Of a stretch of DNA of 64,000 nucleotides, positions 9,501 through 19,191 are shown piece by piece. Location of the stretch: assembly GCA_022565665.1 (NCBI GenBank), contig JAIUMI010000002.1, positions 1 to 64,000 on the forward strand. Reading direction: 5' to 3'. Both the position numbers and the translations under genes were made by a program. The notes under the pieces are model-generated. The model was not told the DNA's origin. It ran no database searches and saw nothing but the letters and a program-made list of their open reading frames with translations. The stretch's first letter is position 1; every line of letters begins with the position of its first letter. This DNA is from Glycocaulis sp. GTDB taxonomy: Bacteria > Pseudomonadota > Alphaproteobacteria > Caulobacterales > Maricaulaceae.

Positions 9501-10219
9501 CCCGGATCGACGCCGAGAAGACGCGCGGCTTCCGCGATGAGCGCCTCTTCGCCCTGCGCCTGTTCAAACAGTTCAGACAGCCGGTGGCGTTCATGGGCCG
9601 CCTTTTTGAACACCGCCTCAAACCCGGTCGGTCCGGCGCGCACCGTGATCGCCTCGATGGCGGTTGCCAGCTTCCCGCCTGGCTCGCGCCTTGCGGCCTC
9701 ATAAACTGAGTGTTCCGCCTCGCGGCGCACCCGGGCGCTCTGCGCATCCTCCTGCGTGGCAAAGCCGGGTGGCAGGCCCGCTTCCAGCGGGAACTGGCGC
9801 AGAAGCGAATCGCAGAACGCGTGCAGGGTCTGGACCTTCAGCCCGCCCGGCGTTTCCAGCGCGCGGGCGAAAAGCTTTCTCGCTTCGCCAAGACGTTTCG
9901 CGTCCGGCTCGGCATCCTCGCCGGTCAGTTTCTGCAATTCGGCGCGCAGATCCGTGTCAGCCATGACCGACCATTCGCCAAGTTTCAGGAACAGCCGGGT
10001 CTGCATCTCGCCGGCGGCCGCCTTGGTGAAAGTGACGCACAAAATGCGGTCCGGCGGCACGCCCTCCAGCAGCAGTCGTGCTACCCGGTCGACCAGAACC
10101 CGCGTCTTGCCCGAGCCGGCATTGGCCTCCACAAACACGCTGGCGCGCGGGTCGGCAGCCTCGCGCTGGGCGGTGGTGGCGGACGCCGCAATCTCGGGAT
10201 CAAAGCCGGGCGCGCTCAT
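6560..10219 (-). CDS. addA: Double-strand break repair helicase-nuclease AddA
   Basis: This 1219-residue UvrD-like superfamily-1 helicase with a C-terminal PD-(D/E)XK nuclease is the alphaproteobacterial counterpart of RecB. Walker A is A-N-A-G-S-G-K-T (32-39). Helicase motif II is seen in LVDEAQDT, a later motif in GDEKQSIYSFQNAD, and motif VI in LLYVAMTRARDRL. The nuclease centre is GQIDRLLV...I-A-D1141-F-K1143. With AddB it resects broken ends and loads RecA. ATG 10219 overlaps the addB stop (ATGA). A frame reaching 10267 is open upstream but would sit inside addB. Confidence 0.97.
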   Translation of the reverse strand: MSAPGFDPEIAASATTAQREAADPRASVFVEANAGSGKTRVLVDRVARLLLEGVPPDRILCVTFTKAAAGEMQTRLFLKLGEWSVMADTDLRAELQKLTGEDAEPDAKRLGEARKLFARALETPGGLKVQTLHAFCDSLLRQFPLEAGLPPGFATQEDAQSARVRREAEHSVYEAARREPGGKLATAIEAITVRAGPTGFEAVFKKAAHERHRLSELFEQAQGEEALIAEAARLLGVDPGADEERLKADFIAGLDLDALQRCADAIRVSPATNAEADAEKLYAPLRLARAGEREKAFEAYCGFMLTGKGELRASLFVKSAGEACPDLINLFGPEGTERARMEAVLRQLSAVRLHALTAASLTLARVFITEYERLLTRERAVDFADLVVRASRLLGTAEMAAWVRYKLDGGLDHILVDEAQDTAPEQWDVIDALSAEFFAGEGRERQGPLARTVFCVGDEKQSIYSFQNADPARFIEQGTRLSEQAEGAGLTFARPELKTSFRSAPEVLEAVDMAFADVRAAIETKAFTGAPNAKAVPATGTYPFMAYRGHEAARRGTPGCVEIWPFTPRLPKGEEDSLDEEADGPVDDAPRNSPRNQLAEAVAQEIDGIIKRGDAVWEEKPEWHKRAATPGDIVILVRKRGGLFAEIIRQLKLKNVPVAGADRMVLPDQLVVQDMLSLARFALQPGDDLALAEVLKSPAFHPVGAEIPPIDEDVLFRLADKRKGTLWEALQRSDEPALADARAALKAVRGRVDTLTPYAFFARFLSEASDTGESRAARIYARLREEARDPLEEFLSRALAHEREGAPSLARFIDEVTRANSELKRDPEGGRDEVRVMTVHAAKGLEAPIVFLPDTTSPASSRHPLIEDHEDSGVIWSENDAFAPDIITALREGWSQDQEHESARLLYVAMTRARDRLVVCGAQHGQSKEPKPETWYGRLAKAWQGEDWREVPTAIDEVSARYRWESPTLARRYGPDPDPAKKGAAEKAALPREPAWLRNPAPAEPAPVRPLAPSRLLAGLEAGGEPAGLSPLADGGRARFLRGTLIHKLLQTLPDLPEASRADAASRLLARHQELDDAARTAIAAEALAILADPQFVALFGPGSRAEVSLSGTAPGLPAGVQVSGQIDRLLVTPDNVMIADFKTNRPPPSDVADVAPAYLAQMGAYRALLRALYPGRAVQCVLIWTDQARAMLLPDTAMDEALQLAAQSRALDRTGPAT

Positions 10220-13200
10220 GCACCGTCCTCTCCGTTCCAGTCTTCTTTGTCTGGCGCGGTGGACCATTCGCTGCGCCGGGCCAGATGGTCGTAATCGCCA
10301 TAATCATTGACGAACTGGCGGCGCGGCTGGCTGTGATAGGGGTGCTGCGGATCAGCAAATTTCGCCGCATAGCGCACTAGGCGTTCAAGCGCCTTGGCGT
10401 GCATCTCCTCCGGGTCGGCTTTCAGCGCCTTCTTCTTGTTATCGAAGCCGGGAATCTCCTTTTCCTCTCCCGCGGTCTTGGTGCCCTTCACCGCGATATA
10501 GCGATAGCGGTGGATGGGCCCGGCGGGCACACCGGCAAACCCGCCACCGGCGAGGATCGCTCCGGTGAGAGTCAGCTGGGGTGAAAAACCGGCCAGAACG
10601 GCGGTTTCCGAGGGGATATTCCCGGTCTTGTAGTCCAGAACGGCATAGCCCTGCGGCCCGCGATCGATCCGGTCGGGTTTGGCCGACAGGGTGAAGCTCT
10701 GCCCGCCGGCGTCAAAGCTTATCGCGCCGCGCGTTTCCAGCGCCGCCGCGACAGGCAGATTGCCGCCCGCGCGCCGTTCAGCCTCATTCTCCACCATCCA
10801 TCGCGCCGCGTGGGCGAAGCGGGCGAGTTCCACGGCCATTTCGGCGGATGTGAAGCCGGCCTTGACCAGCTCCGGTTCACCAAGCGCGAGAAGCCTTTCA
10901 AGCGCATCATCAGGCAGCGTTCGCCGGTCACCCAGCCACTTGACCCAAAGCTCCAGTGCGCTGTGCCAGGCCGTGCCGCGCTCGGCCGGGCCCGGCTCGC
11001 GGTCCAGCGGGTCAAGCACGTCCAGCTTCAATATGTGCCGGGCGTTGATGGCGTAGGGGTCACGCACCCATGTCTCGATCGCCGTCACCGACAGGGCATT
11101 CGGGCGCACCGCAACGGGCGGCCGCGGCAGGGGCTCGCTGATCTGTGTAAGGCGGGCGGGCGTATCAAGCGCCGCGCCGAGCGCCAGATAGTCACGGGCG
11201 GGCGTGAGGGCGGCCTCAGCGGCCTCCTTCCCCAGCGCCCCGCGTGTCAGCGTCTGCAATCGCCACAGCCAGCGCGAGGCGACGGTGGGCGCGCCATCGG
11301 CGCTGGTGGAGCGGGTCAGGATTACATCGGAGAGGCTCGCCAGCTCTGCAAAATCGTGTGCGGCAAGGCCCAGCCGCCGCTCCGGCGCAGGCAGGCCAGC
11401 CGCCTTGCGCATGGCGCGCGACAGGAAGGGATCACTGCCCAGCTTTTGCGGCCAGACACCTTCATTAAGGCCCGCCAAGATCACCCGGTCGGCATGGAGA
11501 AGACGCGCCTCCAGCGGGCCCAGCAGAGCCAGGCGCGGATGCGTGCCGGAGCGGGGCCGCACGCGCCGTCCACGCGCGGTTTCCAGCAAGACGCGAGAGA
11601 AGGCCCGCAAGGAAAGCGGCGGCAGGGCTTCGGCCTCTTCCAGAAATTCGCGCATCAGCCCGGCGGCGCTCATCCCCGCCTCGCCCGCCCACAGCCGGTC
11701 CGCCCCGGAGAGCTTGTCGCTGGCGCTGAGCGCTTCTGCGGCCTCCACCAGAGCCAGCGCGAAGCTGGCGGCGGGCTGGTCGCCCTGCAGCGTCAGCAAG
11801 GGCGTCAGGGCTGCCTCGATGCGCGTGACGATCTCCGTCCAGCGTTGGTTTCCACCCTCGCCCACGCGCGCAATCACATCGGCAAAGCTCTTGCCCGGCC
11901 TGCGCCCGCGCAGCGTTTCACGCTCCATCGTGGCGATATCGGCCATCAGGGCGGGCCGGGCTTCGCCGAGCGCCAGCAGGGGAGAGGCCCACAAGGCCGC
12001 CAGCGCCAGCGCGGAGCCCGGATCAGCCGCGCATTCCACCACGCGCATCAGGAAGGCGCCGGGCGCGGTATCGCTCAGGGCCTCGCCCGCGCTGTCATCC
12101 AGCTCCACGCCGAACCGGCTCATCTCCGTGGTGATGCGCCGGGCGAGCGCGCGGTCGGGCGTGACCACCATGGCCGTCCTGCCGGGTGTTTCCAGTGTCT
12201 CGCGCAGGGCCAACGCGATGGCGCGCGCCTCGCTCGCCGGGTCGCGCGCTTCCAGGATGGTGAGGCCGGTCAGGCCCTCTGCCACGATATCGCCCTCCCA
12301 CTCCCCGTTCAGGAAGCCGATACGGGCGAGCCAGTCAGCGGTTTCATCAGCCGGGCGCAGGGCTTCGGTAACCAGGCGGGTGCGGGCACCCGCCTCCCGT
12401 CCCGGACGCTTCTCCTTCGGCAGCGGCCAGTCGCGGACCTGCTGGCGGTCTATCCCGATGCGCTCGATCAGCGCCTTCATCGCGCGCTGGGGATGGCCCT
12501 CATCGATGGCCTTCCAGCTCGCCTCGTCCATGAAACCGGCAAAGCCGGGCAGGACCACCGCGCCCTTTTCCAGCCTGGCAATCACGCTCAAGAGATGCGC
12601 CGAGGCCGGGATGGAGCCGGTAGACCCCGCCGCAATGACGGGCCCCGGCGGCGGGCTCTCCTGCCAGCGGCTGGCCAGCGCATTGAGCAAGACCGAACGG
12701 CGGGCTGCAGGGTCGGTGAGGCCCAGCGCCTCCAGATGGGCCGGCCATTGCTCCAGCACGATATCGAGGAAGAGCGCGGCCTCCTGCCGGTCTGCGGGCA
12801 GGCTGGCGCGCACATCCGGGCTTTCCAGCGCGCCGAGCCCGGTGATCTCTTCCGAGGCCAGCTCGTCCAGCAGGCTTGCCAGCGCGTCGGCGAGCACCAA
12901 AGCGCCATCAGGCGTCATCTCGCGCCGCGCAGCATCCTCGCGGGCCAGGATGAGGCTGGCGAGTTCGAAACGGCGCCGGGCCGCGGAAATCGCGGGCGCG
13001 GCGAGGTGTTCCAGCTCTCCCGGTTCAAAGGGCGGCTCATCAGCGTCCACATCGCCCAGCGGGCGGATGAGCGGCAATATGGCCGCGCTGATCTTCCGCT
13101 CTGCCTGCACGGCGGTGAAGGCTTCAGCCAGCGCACGGCCCGCCCGTCGGGTCGGCAGGAGCACGGTGACACCCGCCAGCGCTTCGGGATCGGGAAACTC

Positions 13201-13302
13201 CGATACAAGCGTGCGGGCAAGGCTTTTAAGAAAATCCGCCGCCGGGGACAGCGTGTAGACCCGTGGTAAGGGAGTCTCGAATATGCCGTGCGGCTGGCTC
13301 AT
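10216..13302 (-). CDS. addB: Double-strand break repair nuclease subunit AddB (alphaproteobacterial type)
   Basis: This 1028-residue partner of AddA has an inactivated helicase-like N-terminal half (VTVLLPTRRAGRALAEAF; AAGSTGSIPAS in place of a canonical Walker A). Its C-terminal RecB-like nuclease domain has AKPDRIDRG and V-L-D890-Y-K892-T-G as the metal and catalytic residues. Length and order match the alphaproteobacterial AddB family, which differs from the Bacillus type. Its ATG overlaps the murU stop and its stop overlaps the addA start, so addA-addB stoichiometry is probably set by translational coupling. Confidence 0.96.
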   Translation of the reverse strand: MSQPHGIFETPLPRVYTLSPAADFLKSLARTLVSEFPDPEALAGVTVLLPTRRAGRALAEAFTAVQAERKISAAILPLIRPLGDVDADEPPFEPGELEHLAAPAISAARRRFELASLILAREDAARREMTPDGALVLADALASLLDELASEEITGLGALESPDVRASLPADRQEAALFLDIVLEQWPAHLEALGLTDPAARRSVLLNALASRWQESPPPGPVIAAGSTGSIPASAHLLSVIARLEKGAVVLPGFAGFMDEASWKAIDEGHPQRAMKALIERIGIDRQQVRDWPLPKEKRPGREAGARTRLVTEALRPADETADWLARIGFLNGEWEGDIVAEGLTGLTILEARDPASEARAIALALRETLETPGRTAMVVTPDRALARRITTEMSRFGVELDDSAGEALSDTAPGAFLMRVVECAADPGSALALAALWASPLLALGEARPALMADIATMERETLRGRRPGKSFADVIARVGEGGNQRWTEIVTRIEAALTPLLTLQGDQPAASFALALVEAAEALSASDKLSGADRLWAGEAGMSAAGLMREFLEEAEALPPLSLRAFSRVLLETARGRRVRPRSGTHPRLALLGPLEARLLHADRVILAGLNEGVWPQKLGSDPFLSRAMRKAAGLPAPERRLGLAAHDFAELASLSDVILTRSTSADGAPTVASRWLWRLQTLTRGALGKEAAEAALTPARDYLALGAALDTPARLTQISEPLPRPPVAVRPNALSVTAIETWVRDPYAINARHILKLDVLDPLDREPGPAERGTAWHSALELWVKWLGDRRTLPDDALERLLALGEPELVKAGFTSAEMAVELARFAHAARWMVENEAERRAGGNLPVAAALETRGAISFDAGGQSFTLSAKPDRIDRGPQGYAVLDYKTGNIPSETAVLAGFSPQLTLTGAILAGGGFAGVPAGPIHRYRYIAVKGTKTAGEEKEIPGFDNKKKALKADPEEMHAKALERLVRYAAKFADPQHPYHSQPRRQFVNDYGDYDHLARRSEWSTAPDKEDWNGEDGA

Positions 13303-14021
13303 GGCATGGAACTTAGCCGATTCTCCACAAGGCGGCGGGTTTCAGGATCGCCGACATGCATCCAGAACGCATCCATCACCTGCCCGGTCACGCGGCCCTT
13401 CGCCATGGCTTCGTCCCATAGCAGGTTGGTGGAGAAGGGCGTGATCTCGCGCGCCTTCAATACGCGCGGATGGAGCACCTGAACACCGCAATAGAAAAGC
13501 GGCTCCGCCCCTGCGGGCGCATCGCGGAAACGTTGCAGGCGGCCTTGCACGTCCATGGCAAAATCGCCCGCACCTTCCAGGCCAACAAGTCCCTCCCGCC
13601 GCGCGAGGAGCAGGCGGAAATCCATGCTGGCGGCGTCATAGCCGCTCGCCAGACGTTCCAGCTCGTTCACTGCGCCATCAATCCACAGGGCATCGATATT
13701 GGCGACAAAGACCGGATCATCACCCAGCAAGGGCGCAGCCTTCACCAGCCCCCCGCCGGTCTCGAGAAGCTGATCGCGCTCGTCGGAGATGATGATTTCC
13801 GGCCCGCCAGCGCGCGCGGTGAGATGGGCTTCCATCGCGTCGGCGTAGTGGTGGACATTGACGATAGCGCGCTCCACGCCCGCGGCGTCGAGCTTGTCCA
13901 GCATCCAGTCGATCAGCGCCCTGCCGCCGACCTCCACCAGCGCTTTCGGCCGGTCATTGGTGAGTGGACGCATGCGCGTGCCGAGCCCGGCGGCCATCAC
14001 CATGGCGGTACGAATGGTCAC
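13299..14021 (-). CDS. murU: N-acetylmuramate-1-phosphate uridylyltransferase (MurU-like)
   Basis: This 240-residue nucleotidyltransferase has the signature MAAGLGTRMRPLTNDRPKAL near the N-terminus, and VANIDALWIDGA carries the metal-binding Asp. With AmgK it converts recycled MurNAc into UDP-MurNAc, bypassing MurA, the fosfomycin target, as shown for Pseudomonas putida and Caulobacter homologues. GTG at 14021 overlaps the amgK stop (GTGA), and its own stop overlaps the addB ATG. The adjacent kinase supports MurU over a mannose-1-phosphate guanylyltransferase. Confidence 0.9.
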   Translation of the reverse strand: MTIRTAMVMAAGLGTRMRPLTNDRPKALVEVGGRALIDWMLDKLDAAGVERAIVNVHHYADAMEAHLTARAGGPEIIISDERDQLLETGGGLVKAAPLLGDDPVFVANIDALWIDGAVNELERLASGYDAASMDFRLLLARREGLVGLEGAGDFAMDVQGRLQRFRDAPAGAEPLFYCGVQVLHPRVLKAREITPFSTNLLWDEAMAKGRVTGQVMDAFWMHVGDPETRRLVENRLSSMP

Positions 14022-15115
14022 GAGACCATCTCCGGCAGGGCGGTACGTACCAGTTTTGCCACAGGCGCCAGCGCGGGATGAGCGAGATCGCCCACGAAAT
14101 GCGCACGTACGCGGGGAATGAGATCGAGATAACGTGGCTTGCCGTCACGTTTGGCCAAGCGCACGAAAATGCCGAGAATCTTGGCATTGCGTTGCGCGCC
14201 CAGCACCGCATAGGCCGCATCGAACCCAGTCCGGTCGGAGAGTTTCGCGTGTTTAAAGAAGCGGACCTTCAGCGGCGCGATAAGGTCTGGCGAGACGTCC
14301 CGGCGGGCATCTTCCAGAAGCGAGACCAGATCATAGGCCGGGTGGGCAAAGAGCGCGTCCTGAAAGTCCAGAAGGCCTGTCTGCGCTTCGGCCTCGCGCT
14401 TCGGAAGCCAGATCAGGTTCTCCGCGTGATAATCACGCAAGGCCAGCCCCGGCGTATGCGCGCCAAGAAGCGCCAGTACACCTTCCCACGCACCCCGCCA
14501 GTCCGCGCGCAGCTGATCGGATGGCTCTTCGCCGAAATGGGGCATGTACCAGTCAAGGAAGAGGCCGGTTTCAGCCAGCAGGGCAGGGGTATCGTAAGCC
14601 TCCACCCGCCAGCTGCCGCCATGGGCGGTAAAATCGGGCGTGAAGCTGGAGCGGTAAATGGCCGCCAGCGTATCGACGGCCCCGGCATAGAGGCGTCCCT
14701 CGTGCGCGCCCGCAGGTATAGCGCGGGCGAAAAGATCATCGCCCAGATGCTCGATGACGAGAAAGCCGCGCGCCATGTCGGCGGCGAAGATGCGCGGCGC
14801 GGAAAATCCGCGCGCATGCAGCGCGTCGCCAATGCCGGCAAAGGCCGCGACATTGTTTCCGGCGAGGCGGGCGAGCGCGTTATAGCCAAGCTTTGCACGC
14901 TCTTGCGGACTCGCGCCGGGCGGGCAGACAGGCGCTTCGCTCGCGGCGGGCGCATCCATCAGAATGGCGGTGTCGCTGCCTTTCGTAAGGCCGAAATAGC
15001 GCCGCGTGGAGGCATCGCCCGGAAAGGGCGTGGCGGCGGCATCGCCCCAGCCTGAGGCGGCGAGAAACGCGCGCCGGTCCGCCGCGCGGGCGCTGTCAGA
15101 CTGCGATGCGCTCAA
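14018..15115 (-). CDS. amgK: N-acetylmuramate/N-acetylglucosamine anomeric kinase (AmgK-like)
   Basis: This 365-residue aminoglycoside-phosphotransferase-fold kinase has the catalytic loop LRDYHAENLIW, with D and N in the expected spacing, and a metal-binding Asp in LLDFQDALF. The product, MurNAc-1-phosphate, is the substrate of the following murU. The start is a TTG at 15115 with GGGAGG six bases upstream, 20 bp inside the end of tsaE. No nearby ATG in frame fits as well. Substrate is inferred from family and context. Confidence 0.88.
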   Translation of the reverse strand: MSASQSDSARAADRRAFLAASGWGDAAATPFPGDASTRRYFGLTKGSDTAILMDAPAASEAPVCPPGASPQERAKLGYNALARLAGNNVAAFAGIGDALHARGFSAPRIFAADMARGFLVIEHLGDDLFARAIPAGAHEGRLYAGAVDTLAAIYRSSFTPDFTAHGGSWRVEAYDTPALLAETGLFLDWYMPHFGEEPSDQLRADWRGAWEGVLALLGAHTPGLALRDYHAENLIWLPKREAEAQTGLLDFQDALFAHPAYDLVSLLEDARRDVSPDLIAPLKVRFFKHAKLSDRTGFDAAYAVLGAQRNAKILGIFVRLAKRDGKPRYLDLIPRVRAHFVGDLAHPALAPVAKLVRTALPEMVS

Positions 15116-15569
15116 GGCGCGCCTCCCATCCCCCGTGCGCGGTCAGCCGCGCCATCCGGGCTCCTTCCTGCCCGCTGGAGCCATCAAAATCCAGAGTGAT
15201 TTCCAGCCGGTCCGGCATCAGGCGTGGATCGAGGAGACCCGGCCATTCCATGATCACCGCCCCGTCCTCCACCGCCTCCTCAAGGCCGAGCTCGATCAGT
15301 TCGGATGCGTCTTCCACGCGGTAGAGATCGCCGTGCATTACCGGGAATCCCTCAAGCGCCTCGTATGACTGGACAAGCGTGTACGTGGGGCTTGGCACAT
15401 CCTCCACCCCGCAGAGATTGGCGATTATGGCACGCGCCAAAGTGGTCTTGCCCGCGCCCAGCGAGCCGGTCAGCCATATTGCATCGCCAGGCCGGATGAG
15501 GCTCGCCAGCGCGGCGCCGAGGCGCGCGCTCGCCGCCATGTCGGGAAGCAGAATCGTGCGTGTTGTCAT
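15096..15569 (-). CDS. tsaE: tRNA threonylcarbamoyladenosine biosynthesis ATPase TsaE
   Basis: This 157-residue P-loop ATPase is needed with TsaB, TsaC and TsaD for t6A37 on ANN-decoding tRNAs. Walker A is G35-S-L-G-A-G-K-T42. The family motifs PSPTYTLVQSYE, HGDLYRVED and IMEWPGLL are all present. It is the first gene of the unit that continues through amgK, murU, addB, addA and trxA, and it starts about 100 bp from the divergent ferredoxin reductase gene. Its C-terminal codons overlap amgK. Confidence 0.96.
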   Translation of the reverse strand: MTTRTILLPDMAASARLGAALASLIRPGDAIWLTGSLGAGKTTLARAIIANLCGVEDVPSPTYTLVQSYEALEGFPVMHGDLYRVEDASELIELGLEEAVEDGAVIMEWPGLLDPRLMPDRLEITLDFDGSSGQEGARMARLTAHGGWEARLERIAV

Positions 15570-15670
15570 GTCCGGGCCAGTAAGGCGCGATGGACCGCAC
15601 GCGGCAAGGGGTGAACACCTTTCATCCGGCCACCTTGTCAGCGCGCGCCAAAGCGACCAGAAAAGCGGAC

Positions 15671-16897
15671 ATGAAAGCCAATTCGCGAACCGTGATCATC
15701 GGGGCCGGACAGGCCGGGCTCGCTTGCGCGGCCGAGCTGCGCCGGCGCAAGCATGAAGGCCCGGTGACGCTTGTCGGCGCGGAAACGGCCCTGCCCTATC
15801 AGCGCCCGCCGCTTTCCAAAGCCTATCTGTCTGGCGAGATGCCCGCTGACCGGCTATGGCTTAAGCCGGAGGCGTTTTACGAAGCCGCTGACATCACCTG
15901 CCGTACCAATACCCGCGCCGCCGCAATTGATCGCGATGCGCGCCAGGTGCTGCTGGAAGGCGGGGAGCGGCTGGACTTTGATCATTGCGTGATCGCGACG
16001 GGGGGCGAAGCGCGCCGCCCCCCCATTCCGGGCGCCGACCTGCCCGGCGTGCATGTGCTGCGTACGCTTTCTGAGGCCGACGGGCTCTCCACCGCGCTGA
16101 AGACGGCCGGCAGGATCGTCATTATCGGGGCGGGCTATATCGGGCTGGAAGTGGCCGCCAGCGTGCGCAAGCGCGGTCATGATGTGGTGGTGCTGGAAGC
16201 GGCCGAGCGGCCCATGCAGCGCACCGCAAGCCCGCTCATAGGCGGCTGGTTCGGCGCGCTGCACCGGGGCTATGGGGTGGATTTACGCGTGTCCGAACCC
16301 GTTGCCTCCATTATCGAGCGCGAGGGCAAGGCCGCAGGCGTGAAACTCGCTGATGGTGAGGAGGTGGAGGCCGATCTGGTGCTGCTCGCCGCAGGCCTGG
16401 CGCTCAACACCCGGCTTGCAGAAGATGCGGGCCTCACCTGCAAGGACGGCATATTGACCGACAATGCCACGCGCACCTCTGATCCGTCGGTTCTGGCGGC
16501 AGGCGATGTGGCGCGCTTCCATTCCGGGCTCTATGGCCGCTCGATCCGGCTGGAATCGGTGCAGAACGCTATCGAGCAGGGCAAGGCGGCAGCGGCCACG
16601 ATCTGCGGCGATACCGTTCACTACGACCCGGTTCCATGGTTCTGGTCCGACCAGTACGAGATCAAGCTGCAGATTGCCGGGCTCATCGAGGGCGCTGACG
16701 ATATCGTGCGCCGGGGCGATCCCGAGCTTGGAAAATTCGCCGTATTCCACCTTAAAGAAGGCCGCATCATCGCCTGCGAGGCGGTCAATGCCGCGCCCGA
16801 ATACATGGCCGCGCAGAAGCTGATTGCTGCGCGCCGCGAGGTCGATCCGCAGGCCTTGCGCAATCTGGATGTGGCGATGCGCGAGTTTCTGGCCTAG
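15671..16897 (+). CDS. FAD-dependent NAD(P)H-ferredoxin reductase
   Basis: This 408-residue flavoprotein of the putidaredoxin/rhodocoxin reductase type has an FAD motif G11-A-G-Q-A-G16, an NAD motif IVIIGAGYIGLEVAASV in mid-protein, and a late FAD motif VLAAGDVARF. It passes electrons from NAD(P)H to a small [2Fe-2S] ferredoxin, and one is encoded next (45 bp downstream). ATG 15671 starts just before the beta strand of the Rossmann fold; ATG 15590 is possible but would add an unconserved leader. No cytochrome P450 or oxygenase is nearby, so the terminal acceptor is unknown. Confidence 0.9.
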   Translation: MKANSRTVIIGAGQAGLACAAELRRRKHEGPVTLVGAETALPYQRPPLSKAYLSGEMPADRLWLKPEAFYEAADITCRTNTRAAAIDRDARQVLLEGGERLDFDHCVIATGGEARRPPIPGADLPGVHVLRTLSEADGLSTALKTAGRIVIIGAGYIGLEVAASVRKRGHDVVVLEAAERPMQRTASPLIGGWFGALHRGYGVDLRVSEPVASIIEREGKAAGVKLADGEEVEADLVLLAAGLALNTRLAEDAGLTCKDGILTDNATRTSDPSVLAAGDVARFHSGLYGRSIRLESVQNAIEQGKAAAATICGDTVHYDPVPWFWSDQYEIKLQIAGLIEGADDIVRRGDPELGKFAVFHLKEGRIIACEAVNAAPEYMAAQKLIAARREVDPQALRNLDVAMREFLA

Positions 16898-18038
<1,141 letters not shown>

Positions 18039-18042
<4 letters not shown>

Positions 18043-19118
18043 TCGCTCCCGGCCGCATCAAGGCGCTGAGGCACCGGGAAGGCGTCCACGGTCGGGCGGT
18101 CGAGCCCGCCGGTCCAGATCAGGCCTTGCCAGGGCACGATCGTGGTAGCGCCCAGCTCGTCCTCATGGGTCGGGCCGTAAAGCACCTTCACCGGTTCGCC
18201 CAGCCGGTTGACGGCAAGCCCCATGACGGGCCGGGGCGGCAGTTCAGGTTCGCCGAACACATCGGTCAGGCGGCGCATCAGGCGTTTGAGGATCGGGCGG
18301 GGATGGAAGAACTCCAGCAGCTCGCTGCGCCGGGACGGCATGGCGATCCAGAGCAGGCCCTCATCCGGGTCCCAGTGAATATTGTCCGGATAGCCCGGCA
18401 AGGCATCGATCAGCACGCGCAGATCACCCGTTTCGGGGTCCAGCACATGCACGCGCGCGGCCCAGGTCTCCGCGATGAAGACATCGCCGGATACCGGATC
18501 ATGGGCAACGCCATTGGCAAAGGCCATGTCGTCAGCCAGCACGCGGCGCGTGCCATCGGGCGCATAGGCGAGGATGCGGGCGGTCTGCTCGCCCTCCCAG
18601 AAGCTTTCCATGTACTCGCCATAGCCATAGCGGCCTGATGCGTCGGTAAGGATGATGGTGCCGTCTTCCAGCACGGTCAGGTCATCGGTGAAGACCAGTG
18701 CCGGGAACTCGCCCGCCGCGTCAATAATGGTCCATTCGCCGTCATCAAGGCGCATCAGCCCGCGCAGCGCATCGGCAACGTGCAGGCGGCCATCGGGCGA
18801 GAAGGCAAGGCCCAGCGGACGCCCGCCCGTGTTGGCCACTTCTTCCCACCCGCCTTCGGGCGCGCGGGCCATGATGCGGCCATCGGCCAGGCTGCCATAG
18901 AGCCGTCCGTCCGGGCCGGGTTCGAGATCCTCGGTGCCGTGCAGGCCATCCTCGGTGATCACCGGCTCGACAGGGCTGGAATAGAGCGCTTCCAGCGCCG
19001 GATCGGGCGGGGTGGGATTGAAATAACGCGCATCCAGCGAGCCGGGCCCGAAGGCGAGCAGTATGAAAAGACCGATCAGGCCGAAAAGCACGGCCGCCAG
19101 CCGCAATACCCACGCCAT
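18039..19118 (-). CDS. SMP-30/strictosidine-synthase-like beta-propeller, membrane-anchored
   Basis: This 359-residue protein begins with a single hydrophobic anchor (MAWVLRLAAVLFGLIGLFIL) and continues as a propeller. Repeated motifs include GTEDLEPGPDGRLYGSLADG, LAFSPDGRLHVADALRG and GVAHDPVSGDVFIAETWAAR, typical of strictosidine-synthase-like and SMP-30/gluconolactonase proteins. It is probably a periplasmic lactonase or esterase-like enzyme. The start at 19118 places the anchor at the N-terminus; an open frame to 19310 adds unconserved sequence. It is coupled to the downstream SDR and lies 73 bp after kynU. Confidence 0.8.
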
Positions 19119-19191
19119 GCCTGCCCCCAATATTCTGTAATGGCTTGGCAAAGTGTTGCCCGAAAGCCGGGGGCAGGCAAGGCAAATCCCG

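Noticed and set aside
10810-13269. Long open frame on the plus strand opposite addB
   Set aside because: It is a GC-rich antisense shadow of a well-conserved coding region, has no ribosome site and its product is Arg/Gln-rich without a known domain.
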